DNA from: Mycobacterium marseillense
GTDB taxonomy: Bacteria; Actinomycetota; Actinomycetes; Mycobacteriales; Mycobacteriaceae
Direction: 5' to 3'
DNA length: 64,000 bases
Assembly (NCBI RefSeq): GCF_010731675.1
Contig: NZ_AP022584.1
Span: forward strand, 1,116,001-1,180,000
Shown here piece after piece: positions 47,614 to 57,032 of the stretch (position 1 is its first letter; each line of letters starts with the position of its first letter). The notes under the pieces are model-generated. The model did no database searches and was not told where the DNA came from. It worked only from the letters and a program-made list of their open reading frames with translations. Position numbers and translations under genes: made by a program.

Positions 47614-49550
47614 CGAAGCTCGAGATCCTCTTCGGCCGGGGCGCGGTGGTCGTGCCAGAAGTCGACGAGGCGGTACGGGAAGGAGATCACGATCCGGCCG
47701 CCCGAGCGGTAGTAGGTGTGGGCCGACGGCGTGTGGCGCCACACGGTGCCGGCCATGGTCTCATCGATGCGGGCGACGTAGTCCTCGTACGCGCGCTGCG
47801 TCACCTCCAGGGTGGTGGCCTCGCGCAGCGCCATCAACTGCAGGCATTCCATCACGTAGTGCACCATCACCTCGACGCCGAAGTTGTGCCCCGCGCCGTG
47901 ACCCGGGCTGTAGTTGGGCGCCGAGGAGATGAACAGGTTCGGGAATCCCGGCACCATCCCGCCGCGGTAGGCCCGGGGCGAGTCACCCCATTCCTCGATC
48001 AATTTCCTGCCGTCGCGGCCCCGAATATCCACGGTGGACAGGAAATCCAGGTAGTAGCCGGTCGCGTAGACGATGACGTCGAGGTCGAGTTGCCTGCCGT
48101 CGGCCGTCACGATGCCGGCCTCGTTGACCCGCGCCGGTTCGCCGGCCTCGACGTCCACGTGTTCGCGAGCCAGCGCCGCGTAGTAGCCGCCGGGATCGCG
48201 GATGATCCGCTTGCCGTAGGGCGCGAAGTCGGGCGTGATCTTGCGGGCCAGCTCGCTGCCCGCGCCGAACACGCGATCGATGTAATCGAGGCACATCTGC
48301 AGCAGCACGTCGTTAGCCGGCGAGATCGACAGATGCTCGGCCGCCCACTGCTCGTCATGCAGGATCACCGGATAGTTGTTGTCCGAGGTCCCCCAATAGG
48401 ATTTGAGCCGAATCCAATTGGCGTAATACGGCAACCGGGTGCCCAGCCACCGTCGGTAGGCCGGAACATCGTCGGATGCGCGGCGCCGCGGTGCGACCCA
48501 GTGCGGCTGGCGCTGAAAGACCGTCATGTGTGCGACCTGGTCCACGCAGGCGTCGACGATCTGGACCGCGGTGCAGCCCGCGCCGATGATCGCGACCCTC
48601 TTACCCGAGAGATCCAGCTTCGGATCCCACTGCGCGGAGTGAATGGAGGTTCCCGAGAACGTCTCGCGGCCAGGCAGATCCGGCCAGCGGGGCCGGTTGA
48701 GGTACCCGGCGGCCGGGATCACCACGTTCGCGTAGCCGACGTCGCGGGTTCCGTCCGGGCCGACAGAGTGGATCTGCCACTGCTGGCGCCCCTCGTCCCA
48801 CCACAACGCTTCGACGGCAGTACCGAACCGGGTGTGCCCGCGCAGGTCGTTCTTATTCGCCACCGACACCAGGTAGGCCTGGTATTCCGCTCCCTGCGGG
48901 TAGTAGCTCGACCAGTCGCCGTTGATGTCGCGCGACAACGAGTAGTACGCCGAGGGTGTGTCCACCCCGATGCCGGGATAGGTGGTGGTGTACCAGGTGC
49001 CGCCGACCTCGTCGTTGCGTTCGATGATCCGATAATCGATGCCGGCGTCCGCGCACGCGAGCGCCGCGGTGATCCCGGCGATGCCGGCGCCGATGATGAC
49101 AACCCGGAAGTCGGCGGGAAGTTTTGCGGTGCGCGGTAGTACCGGCTGTGCGGGCTGGAACCCGCCCTGTTCGAGGAGCAGTCCGAGGTACTCGGGGGCG
49201 ACCTCTCCACCGAGTGCGATGGGGGCGATGCGGGCGAACAGGTCGCGGTCGTCGGCGGGCACCGCGTCCGCCCGGCGCGGCTCCCGCAGCGCCGTGACGA
49301 TCTCCTCGATGAGCTGCCCGGCGGTCTCCGCGTCGGTGACGCCGGCCTGCTCCGGCGGGTCGGGCACATGCGTGATTTTCGAGGCGAACCGTTCGGCGAC
49401 GGCCGGATCCCCGGTCAGCTGCGCGAGTACGGCGACGAGGACCCCGGGATCGGCTTGGCGCAGATTGGCCCGCAGTTCGTCGACGTCGTGGGGATCCGCA
49501 CCCGCCCATCCGCCGGTTTCGGTCGTTGTGACGGGGACGCCAGTGCTCAT
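47610..49550 (-). CDS. Long Baeyer-Villiger monooxygenase (HAPMO-like)
   Basis: A 646-residue class B flavoprotein with an N-terminal helical extension of about 145 residues before VVIIGAGIAGITAALACADAG, the layout of 4-hydroxyacetophenone monooxygenase. NDEVGGTWYTTTYPGIGVDTPS follows, then the complete fingerprint FSGTSIHSAQWDP and the NADPH site VAIIGAGCTAVQIV. It converts a ketone to an ester or lactone. It differs clearly from the two shorter BVMOs in this window, so a different substrate is expected. It is divergent from the FadD gene. Confidence 0.93.
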   Translation of the reverse strand: MSTGVPVTTTETGGWAGADPHDVDELRANLRQADPGVLVAVLAQLTGDPAVAERFASKITHVPDPPEQAGVTDAETAGQLIEEIVTALREPRRADAVPADDRDLFARIAPIALGGEVAPEYLGLLLEQGGFQPAQPVLPRTAKLPADFRVVIIGAGIAGITAALACADAGIDYRIIERNDEVGGTWYTTTYPGIGVDTPSAYYSLSRDINGDWSSYYPQGAEYQAYLVSVANKNDLRGHTRFGTAVEALWWDEGRQQWQIHSVGPDGTRDVGYANVVIPAAGYLNRPRWPDLPGRETFSGTSIHSAQWDPKLDLSGKRVAIIGAGCTAVQIVDACVDQVAHMTVFQRQPHWVAPRRRASDDVPAYRRWLGTRLPYYANWIRLKSYWGTSDNNYPVILHDEQWAAEHLSISPANDVLLQMCLDYIDRVFGAGSELARKITPDFAPYGKRIIRDPGGYYAALAREHVDVEAGEPARVNEAGIVTADGRQLDLDVIVYATGYYLDFLSTVDIRGRDGRKLIEEWGDSPRAYRGGMVPGFPNLFISSAPNYSPGHGAGHNFGVEVMVHYVMECLQLMALREATTLEVTQRAYEDYVARIDETMAGTVWRHTPSAHTYYRSGGRIVISFPYRLVDFWHDHRAPAEEDLELR

Positions 49551-49652
49551 GGCACCGAGTATCGGGGCGATCCGCGGCCATGGGCAGGGTCTTGTCTACT
49601 CAGCGGGACGCGGACGACCCGCAAACCGGCGTTGGCGCTTACCGTGACCGGC

Positions 49653-51242
49653 ATGCAGTCCGATGACCTCGACGTCATGATCGAACGGGCGCGTCGCCAC
49701 GGGCTCGGCGATATTCCCCGGCTATCGGCCCGCCGGCATCCGGACAAGATCGCGATCATCGACGACGATGTCGTGCTGACATTCGCCGAATTCGACAGTT
49801 TGGTAGACCGGGCCGCGGCAGCGTTGCACGACAGCGGTTTTGGACCCGGCGGCCGATTAGGACTCTTGTCACGCAACTGCTGGCAGTACGCCGTGCTGGC
49901 CTTCGCGACGGCGCGCGCCGGAGTGGTCTTGGTGCCGATCAACTTCATGCTGACCCCCGAGGAGATCGCTTACATCCTCGACCACAGTCGGGTCGGCGGC
50001 GTCGTCGTCGAGGCGGATCTGACCACCACGGCCGAAGAAGCGATGCGGCGCGGCGGCGTGGTCAGGACCAAAGTCGCCCTGGTGCCGAGGGGACACCAGG
50101 GCGTACCCGGGTGGGCCGATTTCGCCGGATGGCTGACCACCGACTCACCGGCGCCCTGCCCGCTCATCGACGACGACCAGCCGGTGCGGCTGATGTACAC
50201 CAGCGGAACCGAATCCCGTCCCAAGGCCGTCATCCACACCAGCCGTAGCCTGATGTGGCAGTACGTCAGCACGATTGTCGCCGGCGAGATGTCGCACGAC
50301 GACGTCGAGATCCATTCGCTGCCGCTGTATCACTGCGCGCAGCTGGACAACTTCCTGGCCACCGACCTCTACCTCGGCGCCACGAGCATCATCCTGCCGC
50401 GGCCCGAGCCCGAAGCCGTCCTGCGCACGATCGAGCGCTACCGCGTCACCAACTATTTCGCTCCCCCGACGGTGTGGATCTCGCTACTGCGCTCACCGCT
50501 GTTCGATCAGGTGGATTTGTCCAGCCTGCGCAAGGGCTATTACGGCGCCTCGGCAATGCCGGTGGAAATCCTGCACGAGATCCGCGAGCGGCTGCCGCAC
50601 CTGCGGCTGTGGAACTTCTACGGACAGACCGAGATGGCGCCGCTGGCCTCCGCCCTGGGACCCGACGAGCAGGACGCGCACGGCGGTTCGGCCGGCAGGC
50701 CGGTGCTCAACGTGGAAACCACCATCCTCGATGACGACGACATCCCCGTCGCCGCCGGCGTGGTCGGCGAGATCGCCCACCGCAGCCCGCATTTGGCGCT
50801 GGGCTACCTCGACGATTCGGAGCGCACCGCGGCGGCGTTCAAGGGCGGCTGGTTCCACTCAGGCGACCTGGGCTACTTCGACGAACACGGACTGCTGCAC
50901 GTCATCGACCGCAAGAAGGACATGATCAAGACCGGTGGCGAGAACGTGGCCAGCCGGGAAGTGGAGGAAGTCATCTACCGCCACAACGGTGTTGAAGAAG
51001 TCGCCGTGTTCGGCGTGCCCCATCCGGTGTGGGTGGAGGCGGTGGTGGCCGCCGTCGTCCCGCGCGACGGCGCCGTTCTCACCGAGGACGACCTGCTCGC
51101 TCACTGCCGCGAGCACCTGGCCGGATTCAAGACCCCCAAACGCGTCATCTTCGTGGACGCCCTGCCGAAGAACCCCAGCGGAAAACTGCTCAAGCGGGTA
51201 CTGCGCGAGCGTTTCAGTCTCCAACAGCACGCCTTCAGTTGA
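49653..51242 (+). CDS. Acyl-CoA ligase (FadD)
   Basis: A 529-residue ligase. The P-loop is YTSGTESRPKAVIHT (Glu in place of the usual Thr), with NFYGQTEMAPL, WFHSGDLGYFDEHGLLHVIDR and GGENVASREVEEV, and the A10 lysine in PKNPSGKLLKRVLR. ATG 49653 is preceded by TACCGT 7 nt upstream, which fits a leaderless promoter. Two FadE genes follow at 76 bp, so this starts a plus-strand operon for a CoA-activated acid. The substrate is unknown. Confidence 0.92.
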   Translation: MQSDDLDVMIERARRHGLGDIPRLSARRHPDKIAIIDDDVVLTFAEFDSLVDRAAAALHDSGFGPGGRLGLLSRNCWQYAVLAFATARAGVVLVPINFMLTPEEIAYILDHSRVGGVVVEADLTTTAEEAMRRGGVVRTKVALVPRGHQGVPGWADFAGWLTTDSPAPCPLIDDDQPVRLMYTSGTESRPKAVIHTSRSLMWQYVSTIVAGEMSHDDVEIHSLPLYHCAQLDNFLATDLYLGATSIILPRPEPEAVLRTIERYRVTNYFAPPTVWISLLRSPLFDQVDLSSLRKGYYGASAMPVEILHEIRERLPHLRLWNFYGQTEMAPLASALGPDEQDAHGGSAGRPVLNVETTILDDDDIPVAAGVVGEIAHRSPHLALGYLDDSERTAAAFKGGWFHSGDLGYFDEHGLLHVIDRKKDMIKTGGENVASREVEEVIYRHNGVEEVAVFGVPHPVWVEAVVAAVVPRDGAVLTEDDLLAHCREHLAGFKTPKRVIFVDALPKNPSGKLLKRVLRERFSLQQHAFS

Positions 51243-51318
51243 TCTCGAACCAAGCAGCGCTCACTAGAGTTGCCGGCATGAGCTCACCTCTTGATACCGC
51301 CACCCCGAGGACGCGCTG

Positions 51319-52458
51319 ATGGCACTCCCCCGTTTGGTGCCGCCCGCCAGTGTCGACGCCGCGGCGACCGAGGAGTTGCGCAACGAGGTGCGCGATTTTC
51401 TTGCCGACCAGTTGGCCGCCGGCGCGTTCACCCCGTCGGTCGACGCCTGGCTGACGGGCTGGGACGAAAACTTCACCGCCGCCCTCGCGGCCCGCGGCTG
51501 GCTGGGCATGACGGTGCCGCCCGAATATGGTGGCCACGGGCGCTCATTCCTGGAACGGTTCGTCGTCACCGAGGAACTCCTGGCCGCTGGGGCGCCCGTG
51601 GCGGCGCACTGGATCGCCGATCGCCAGATCGTGCCCTCGCTCCTCAAATACGGTACGGAACACCAGAAGTCGGAATTCCTGCCGCGAATCGTGCGCGGGG
51701 AATGCTTCTTCGGCATCGGGATGAGCGAGCCGGACTCGGGCTCAGATCTGGCCAGCGTGCACACCCGCGCCACCCGCGCCGACGGGGGCTGGTCGCTGAC
51801 CGGCACCAAGGTGTGGACGTCGGGCGCCCACCTCGCACACGCGTTCATCGCCCTGGCCCGCACCGCGCCGGTCGACCCGGCGAACCGGCACGCCGGACTG
51901 AGCCAGTTCATCGTCGACCTGCGTGGCCCCGGCATCGAGATCCGGCCGATTGTGTCGATGAACGGCGCCCACCACTTCAACGAGGTGATCCTGGATTCGG
52001 CGTTCGTCCCCGACGCCATGGTCTTCGGCGACATCGGCAACGGCTGGCAGCAGGTGACGTCCGAGCTCGCGTTCGAACGCAGCGGGCCCGAGCGGTTCCT
52101 GTCCACGTTCGTGCTGTTGGCGGCCTGCGCCGATCGCATGGCGGCGAACACCATCCCCCGCGACCCCACGCTGGGCCGCCTGGTCGCGCGCATCGCCGGC
52201 TTACATCAGATGTCCACCGCGGTGGCCGGCGCGCTCGAACGGCACGAACCCGCGGACCTCCCGGCCGCGGTCGTCAAGGTGCTCGGCACCACCACCGAAG
52301 GCGACATCGCCGAATTCGCCGACCAGCAGGACTCCCCAGACTCGGCCTTCTCGGACCTGAGGTATGCGGCCATCGATCAGCGGCCCGGCTTCACGCTGCG
52401 CGGCGGCACCAATGAGGTCCTGCGTGGCGTGCTCGCGCGCGGGTTGGGCATGCGATGA
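51319..52458 (+). CDS. Acyl-CoA dehydrogenase (FadE, first of a coupled pair)
   Basis: A 379-residue acyl-CoA dehydrogenase. FFGIGMSEPDSGSDLASVHT and LTGTKVWTSGAHLAHAFIAL bind FAD and substrate, FERSGPERFLS carries a candidate catalytic Glu, and TLRGGTNEVLRGVLARGLG is the C-terminal end. GAGGA lies 7 nt before the ATG. The stop overlaps the next FadE start (ATGA), as in heteromeric steroid-side-chain FadE pairs. Confidence 0.92.
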   Translation: MALPRLVPPASVDAAATEELRNEVRDFLADQLAAGAFTPSVDAWLTGWDENFTAALAARGWLGMTVPPEYGGHGRSFLERFVVTEELLAAGAPVAAHWIADRQIVPSLLKYGTEHQKSEFLPRIVRGECFFGIGMSEPDSGSDLASVHTRATRADGGWSLTGTKVWTSGAHLAHAFIALARTAPVDPANRHAGLSQFIVDLRGPGIEIRPIVSMNGAHHFNEVILDSAFVPDAMVFGDIGNGWQQVTSELAFERSGPERFLSTFVLLAACADRMAANTIPRDPTLGRLVARIAGLHQMSTAVAGALERHEPADLPAAVVKVLGTTTEGDIAEFADQQDSPDSAFSDLRYAAIDQRPGFTLRGGTNEVLRGVLARGLGMR

Positions 52459-53480
52459 GCACCGGGCCCTCCGTTGACGGCGCCCTCGTCGAAATGATGA
52501 ACGCGGTTTTCGCCGATTACCGCGAAACCCACCCGCCCGCGGCGACGATCGAGCGCGACAGCGCCCTCTGGCGCCACCTTCACGAACTCGGGCTGGTGCG
52601 CTTGACCGGTGCGGAACAGCACGGCGGCAGCGGGGCGACCTGGTACGAAGCCGCCGAACTCGTCGCCACGGCCGTCGGCCACGGGGTGCGAATCCCGTTG
52701 GCCGAGCACGACTTATTGGCCTGCTGGCTGCTGGAAACCAGCGGCGTCCCCGCGGGCGACGCGGTGCGGACGGTGTGCGTGCTCGACAAGCAGGGCACCG
52801 CGACGGACGTGCCGTGGGCCGCTTCCGCCGACCGGATCGCGGTCGTGTGGCGAGCCGAGGGCGGGCACCGGGTCGCCGACGTCGCCACCGAGCAGCTCAC
52901 GATCACGCCGGGCCGCAACCTGATCGGCGAGCCGCGCGACACGGTGTCCGCGGAGCCTGCGGCCCTGCACGGCGTCCCGGTCACCGCGGCGCCGCTCACC
53001 CAGCTACGGCTGAAAGCCGCCCTGGTGCGATCCATCCAAGTGACCGCCGCCCTGGATCGGATCCTGGCGCTGTGCATCGACCACGCGGCCGCGCGGGTTC
53101 AGTTCGGCCGCCCGCTGTCCAAGTTCCAGGCCGTACAGAACTTGATCTCCGATATCGCCGCCGAGGCCGCGCTCGCCCGGGCGGCGACCGAGGCCGCACT
53201 GCACGCCGGGGTCATCAGTCAATGGTCGGCGCCCAACTTGGAGTTCCTTGTGGCGGTGGCGCGTTCGTGCGCCGGCCACGCGGCCTCGGTGGTGGTGCGC
53301 AGCGCCCATCAAGTGCACGGCGCGATCGGCACCACCTGGGAGCACCGATTGCACGAGTTCACCCGCGCGGCGCTGGCGTGGCGCTCGGAGTTCGGCTCGG
53401 TGCGGTATTGGGACGAGCGGGTCACCGACGCGGCGATGCACGCGAGCGCCGGAGCCCTGTGGGACCTGATCACCGGCTGA
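52455..53480 (+). CDS. Acyl-CoA dehydrogenase-like partner subunit (FadE)
   Basis: A 341-residue, shorter and more diverged acyl-CoA dehydrogenase. The C-terminal FAD motif RVQFGRPLSKFQAVQNLI and HQVHGAIGTTWEHRLHEFTR are clear; the middle beta-domain is reduced (DVATEQLTITPGRNLIGEP). Such short partners form alpha2beta2 complexes with a full-length FadE and often lack the catalytic base. It is coupled to the upstream gene by 4 nt. Confidence 0.88.
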   Translation: MSTGPSVDGALVEMMNAVFADYRETHPPAATIERDSALWRHLHELGLVRLTGAEQHGGSGATWYEAAELVATAVGHGVRIPLAEHDLLACWLLETSGVPAGDAVRTVCVLDKQGTATDVPWAASADRIAVVWRAEGGHRVADVATEQLTITPGRNLIGEPRDTVSAEPAALHGVPVTAAPLTQLRLKAALVRSIQVTAALDRILALCIDHAAARVQFGRPLSKFQAVQNLISDIAAEAALARAATEAALHAGVISQWSAPNLEFLVAVARSCAGHAASVVVRSAHQVHGAIGTTWEHRLHEFTRAALAWRSEFGSVRYWDERVTDAAMHASAGALWDLITG

Positions 53481-53549
53481 GTCCACACCGTGTTCCACTG
53501 ACCGGGCATCCGCGGTGTTAGCGGGACCACCACCGAGTTGACTGTGCCC

Positions 53550-54038
53550 ATGAGCACTGACCTCACGCTGCCGGAATTGCAGGAGTTCATCGCGTCCTTC
53601 TGGTACCACTACGACGAGGCCCACTACGACGAATTGGCCAACAGTTACGCCGAGGACGTCCGTTACCTGACCCGAAGCGACTCCGGCGCAAGCCCATTCG
53701 AAGAACTGATGTCCCCGGAGCTCAAGGGCCGCGGCGCGGTGATGGAATGGCTGTCCGAGCACCGCAAGCAAAGCCCCTACCCGTTGCGGCACCACGCCAC
53801 CAACGTGCACCGCACCGGCGCCGACGCCTCTGACGACGGCATCACCCGCGCGCGCTTCTACATCTTCGTCAACCAGATCGCCAACTTCGTACCGTTCGCG
53901 GTGTCCAGCGGGGTGGTCAACGTCGGCGTCCGGCGCGGGGCCAACGGCCTGGAGTTCACCGAGATGGACGTGATCCTCGACGCCACCAACTCGGTTCTGC
54001 TCTCGGAACTGCACGCCGAAAGCGGCACCGGCGCATAG
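53550..54038 (+). CDS. SnoaL/NTF2-like fold protein
   Basis: A 162-residue NTF2-like protein (LPELQEFIASFWYHYDEAHY, DELANSYAEDVRY, then RHHATNVHRTG). The early Tyr/Asp and the RHH strand resemble SnoaL_4-type proteins and small subunits of ring-hydroxylating oxygenases. ATG 53550 is used. It lies in a row with the FadE pair and an SDR 2 bp downstream. It could be an isomerase or dehydratase in the same pathway; this is not proven. Confidence 0.82.
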   Translation: MSTDLTLPELQEFIASFWYHYDEAHYDELANSYAEDVRYLTRSDSGASPFEELMSPELKGRGAVMEWLSEHRKQSPYPLRHHATNVHRTGADASDDGITRARFYIFVNQIANFVPFAVSSGVVNVGVRRGANGLEFTEMDVILDATNSVLLSELHAESGTGA

Positions 54039-54040
54039 CC

Positions 54041-54913
54041 ATGGACGCTCGGGACATCTTCGGCGGCGGCGTCGCGGTCATCACCGGCGCCGGATCCGGC
54101 ATCGGCGCCGGGCTGGCCCGCCACGCCGCACGGTTGGGCATGACGGTCGTGCTGGCCGACATCGACGAGGGTGCCATCGCGGCGCTACGCGACGAGCTGT
54201 CCGCGGCCGGCGGCGTGGCGCACGACGTCGCCTGCGACGTGCGAGACCCCGATGCCGTGCAGGACCTCGCCGACCGTGCCTACCGCGACGTCGGCCCCGT
54301 GCGCCTGCTGGTGAACAACGCGGGGATCGAACAGTTCGGGTACCTATGGGACACCCCGGTGGCCAACTGGCGACGCGTGATGGACGTCAACGTCAGCGGC
54401 GTCTTTTACGGCGTGCGGGCCTTCCTGCCGCAGATGATGGCCACCGGCGAGCGGGCGTGGGTGTGGAACATCGCGTCGGTGGGCGCGGTGGTGGCCATCC
54501 CGTTGCAGGCGCCCTACATCGTGAGTAAGCACGCGGTGTTGGCGCTGACCGAATGTTTGCACCTCGAGGTGCAGGCCACGGGCCACGACCATCACATTCA
54601 TGTCCAGGCCGTGCTGCCCGGGCCAGTGCGCTCCAACATCTTCGAGTCGGCCGGCGGCGTGGACCCGGCCGCGGCCGGCGACGCCGGCGCCGCCGAATCC
54701 CACCGTTCGACGATGCTCGGCATCAAGGCCGCGTCCATGGATCCGCTGGACGCCGCCGAGCGGATCTTCGGGCAGTCCGCCGAGGGCCGCTTCTATCTGC
54801 ACACCCACCCGGACAGCGTCGGCGCGGCGATGACCGAGCGAGCGGATGTGTTGACCGCGCAACGACACCCACGCTTGCGCACCGAGACGCGGTTCGAGTC
54901 CGCACCGGATTGA
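54041..54913 (+). CDS. SDR oxidoreductase
   Basis: A 290-residue SDR. VAVITGAGSGIGAGLARHAA, VVLADIDEGA (Asp favours NAD), LLVNNAGIEQFG, WNIASVGA and APYIVSKHAVLAL hold the cofactor and the Ser-Tyr-Lys set. The last 80 residues, including MDPLDAAERIFGQ and FYLHTHPDS, differ from classical SDRs and occur in a mycobacterial subgroup. It is 2 bp after the NTF2-like gene and 12 bp before the esterase, so it is part of the operon. Confidence 0.88.
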   Translation: MDARDIFGGGVAVITGAGSGIGAGLARHAARLGMTVVLADIDEGAIAALRDELSAAGGVAHDVACDVRDPDAVQDLADRAYRDVGPVRLLVNNAGIEQFGYLWDTPVANWRRVMDVNVSGVFYGVRAFLPQMMATGERAWVWNIASVGAVVAIPLQAPYIVSKHAVLALTECLHLEVQATGHDHHIHVQAVLPGPVRSNIFESAGGVDPAAAGDAGAAESHRSTMLGIKAASMDPLDAAERIFGQSAEGRFYLHTHPDSVGAAMTERADVLTAQRHPRLRTETRFESAPD

Positions 54914-54925
54914 TGTGACGACGAC

Positions 54926-55909
54926 GTGACTTCGTACGCAATGGATCCCGACGCGGCCGCCCGGATCGCCTCGTTCGGTGCGATCGCCCCGATGCGGCAA
55001 CGGGGTTTGGCCGCGGTACGCGCCGGACTCGAATCCGCGCCGCTGCCGCAGGACATGCCCGAGATGGCCGGCGTCACCGAGTCGCTTGTCCCCAGCGCCG
55101 GTAGCGACGTGCCGGTCCGGATTTATTGTCCGACAACGGATGCCGATGCGCCGGTGCTGGTCTATCTCCACGGTGGCGGGCTGGTGATGGGATCCAACCG
55201 CTCGTTCGAGCCACTGGCGCGTGAGCTCGCCGCGGCGTCGGCGGCCACCGTCGTGGCCGTCGACTACCGGCTCGCCCCGGAGTCGTCGCCGCCCGCGCAG
55301 TTCGACGATGCCTATGCCGCCACCGAATGGGTGTCGCGAAACGCCGGCGAATTGGGCGTCGACGCCGAGCGGCTCGCGGTGGTCGGCGACAGCGCCGGGG
55401 GCGCCCTGGCGGCGGCGGTGGCTCTCGCGGCCCGAGATCGTCACGGACCGGCCATCTTTGCGCAGGTGCTGCTGTATCCCGGCCTGGACCGCGACATGTC
55501 CGTGGCCTCGATCGCCGCGATGCCCGACGCGCCGCTGCTCACCCGCGACGACATCGAGTACATGCACGCGCTGGCCGACGGCGACGCCGGAGCGCCCACC
55601 GATCCGTATCTGGTCCCGGCGTACGCGACCGATCTGTCGGGCCTGCCGCCGGCGATCGTCGTCACCGGGAGCTGCGACCCGATCAGGGACTGGGGTGAGC
55701 GCTACGCCGACCGGCTGCGCAACGCCGGTGTGCAGACCACCGTCACCCGCTATCCCGGGATGTACCACGGCTTTCTGATGCGCTCCGACGCCACCGCCCG
55801 AGGCCGGCTGGCCGTCGCGGAAATCGGGGCGCTGCTGCGCGCCAAGTTCGCCCACCCGCTTCGGTTTGACGTCCCGATCACTGGACAGCCGTCGACCGTC
55901 TCGCGGTGA
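54926..55909 (+). CDS. Alpha/beta hydrolase (hormone-sensitive-lipase family)
   Basis: A 327-residue esterase. VYLHGGGLVMGSN is the oxyanion loop, AVVGDSAGGALAAAV the nucleophile, GSCDPIRDWGERY supplies Asp and RYPGMYHGFLMRS supplies His. GTG 54926 gives VTSYAMDPD; ATG 54941 is an alternative. It is one of three HSL-type esterases here and would suit hydrolysis of a lactone or ester from a Baeyer-Villiger step. Confidence 0.9.
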   Translation: MTSYAMDPDAAARIASFGAIAPMRQRGLAAVRAGLESAPLPQDMPEMAGVTESLVPSAGSDVPVRIYCPTTDADAPVLVYLHGGGLVMGSNRSFEPLARELAAASAATVVAVDYRLAPESSPPAQFDDAYAATEWVSRNAGELGVDAERLAVVGDSAGGALAAAVALAARDRHGPAIFAQVLLYPGLDRDMSVASIAAMPDAPLLTRDDIEYMHALADGDAGAPTDPYLVPAYATDLSGLPPAIVVTGSCDPIRDWGERYADRLRNAGVQTTVTRYPGMYHGFLMRSDATARGRLAVAEIGALLRAKFAHPLRFDVPITGQPSTVSR

Positions 55910-55955
55910 CGCTGCGCACAATCAACCAACCGTGAACTGACAAAGGAGACCGCTG

Positions 55956-57032
55956 ATGCTCACCGACGAGCGCCGGATGGAGCTTTCCGACGTACTGCGG
56001 CCGGCCGCGCCGCCCCGCGAAATCGACGACGTCTACACCGACGACCAGCGCGAGCGCCTCCTCGACGTGGTGCACGCCGAGGGCCCCTGGAAGCTGATCA
56101 TCGCCCAGCACTTCGCGTCCGCCGACGAGTTGATGGCGACGATGAGCGGCATGTTCCCCGAGGGGTTCAGCCCCTCGCTGGATCTGTTCCTGACCCCGAC
56201 TTTCCGCGGCTACCTCGCCAACTACGGTGCGGTGCTCTACCCGCAGCTGCACGACTGCTTCTACAACGAACGCTTCCTGCAGCTGGCTAAGGACTACTGG
56301 AACGCCGAATACGCCAAGCCCGAGATGATGCTGTTCAACATCAACGGCCCGTGCGCCAACCGCGATCCGGGACATTTGGATGCGCCGAGCTTCCGCGGCG
56401 TGCGGCACGATAACGCCCCGACGTGGTTGACCAGCGTCATGGGCAAATCCGGTCTGTTCCGCGACTATCTGATCAAGATGGCGCAGGTCATCACCTGGTT
56501 CTCCCTCGACGCCGGCAGCGGCTTCACCTACTGGCCGCACGGACCGCTCAAGGCGCCGCAACGCATCCTGCCGCCGATCAACAACCGCGGTGTGGTGGTG
56601 CAAAACGAGATGATGGTGCACCGCGGTGAGGCGAATGGCCCACTGGACCAACAGGTTCCGGCGGGGCTGGCGTTCGACACCGTGTTCGCGGGAGACCCGG
56701 CCAGCCGGGAGCATTGGCTGCTGAAAAACGGCGAGGACGTGATCGCCCGCCACCACACCGACGAACTCCGATTTCTGGTGCACTGGTCGGCGGAGGTGTT
56801 CTCCGACTTCGATGAGCTGAAAAAGAACATGGACGGCTCCGATGACCTGACCGTCGACAAGGCCATCGACATCATGGTCGACGACCTCAAGGGCAAGGGC
56901 ATCAATCTCGACATCCCGAGCGAACCGCTGCACGATGCGGCGTTCATCAGCGCGCTCAACGCGGCCTACGACCTGGGCGGCCCGGCCACCTATCCGGCGG
57001 AAGCCCCGATCAGCGCCTTCCAACTGACGTGA
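55956..57032 (+). CDS. Uncharacterised protein, possible Fe(II)/2-oxoglutarate-type oxygenase
   Basis: A 358-residue protein that I do not recognise by name. It holds His140-x-Asp142 in DPGHLDAPSFRGVRHDN and, about 80 residues later, His222 in VVVQNEMMVHRGEANGP: the order and spacing of a 2-His-1-carboxylate iron triad. It is rich in aromatic residues between these (WFSLDAGSGFTYWPHGP). No cysteine motif, signal or membrane segment is seen. AAAGGAG lies 7 nt before the ATG. The SDR start overlaps its stop, so it belongs to this catabolic operon. An oxygenase role is a hypothesis only. Confidence 0.75.
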   Translation: MLTDERRMELSDVLRPAAPPREIDDVYTDDQRERLLDVVHAEGPWKLIIAQHFASADELMATMSGMFPEGFSPSLDLFLTPTFRGYLANYGAVLYPQLHDCFYNERFLQLAKDYWNAEYAKPEMMLFNINGPCANRDPGHLDAPSFRGVRHDNAPTWLTSVMGKSGLFRDYLIKMAQVITWFSLDAGSGFTYWPHGPLKAPQRILPPINNRGVVVQNEMMVHRGEANGPLDQQVPAGLAFDTVFAGDPASREHWLLKNGEDVIARHHTDELRFLVHWSAEVFSDFDELKKNMDGSDDLTVDKAIDIMVDDLKGKGINLDIPSEPLHDAAFISALNAAYDLGGPATYPAEAPISAFQLT

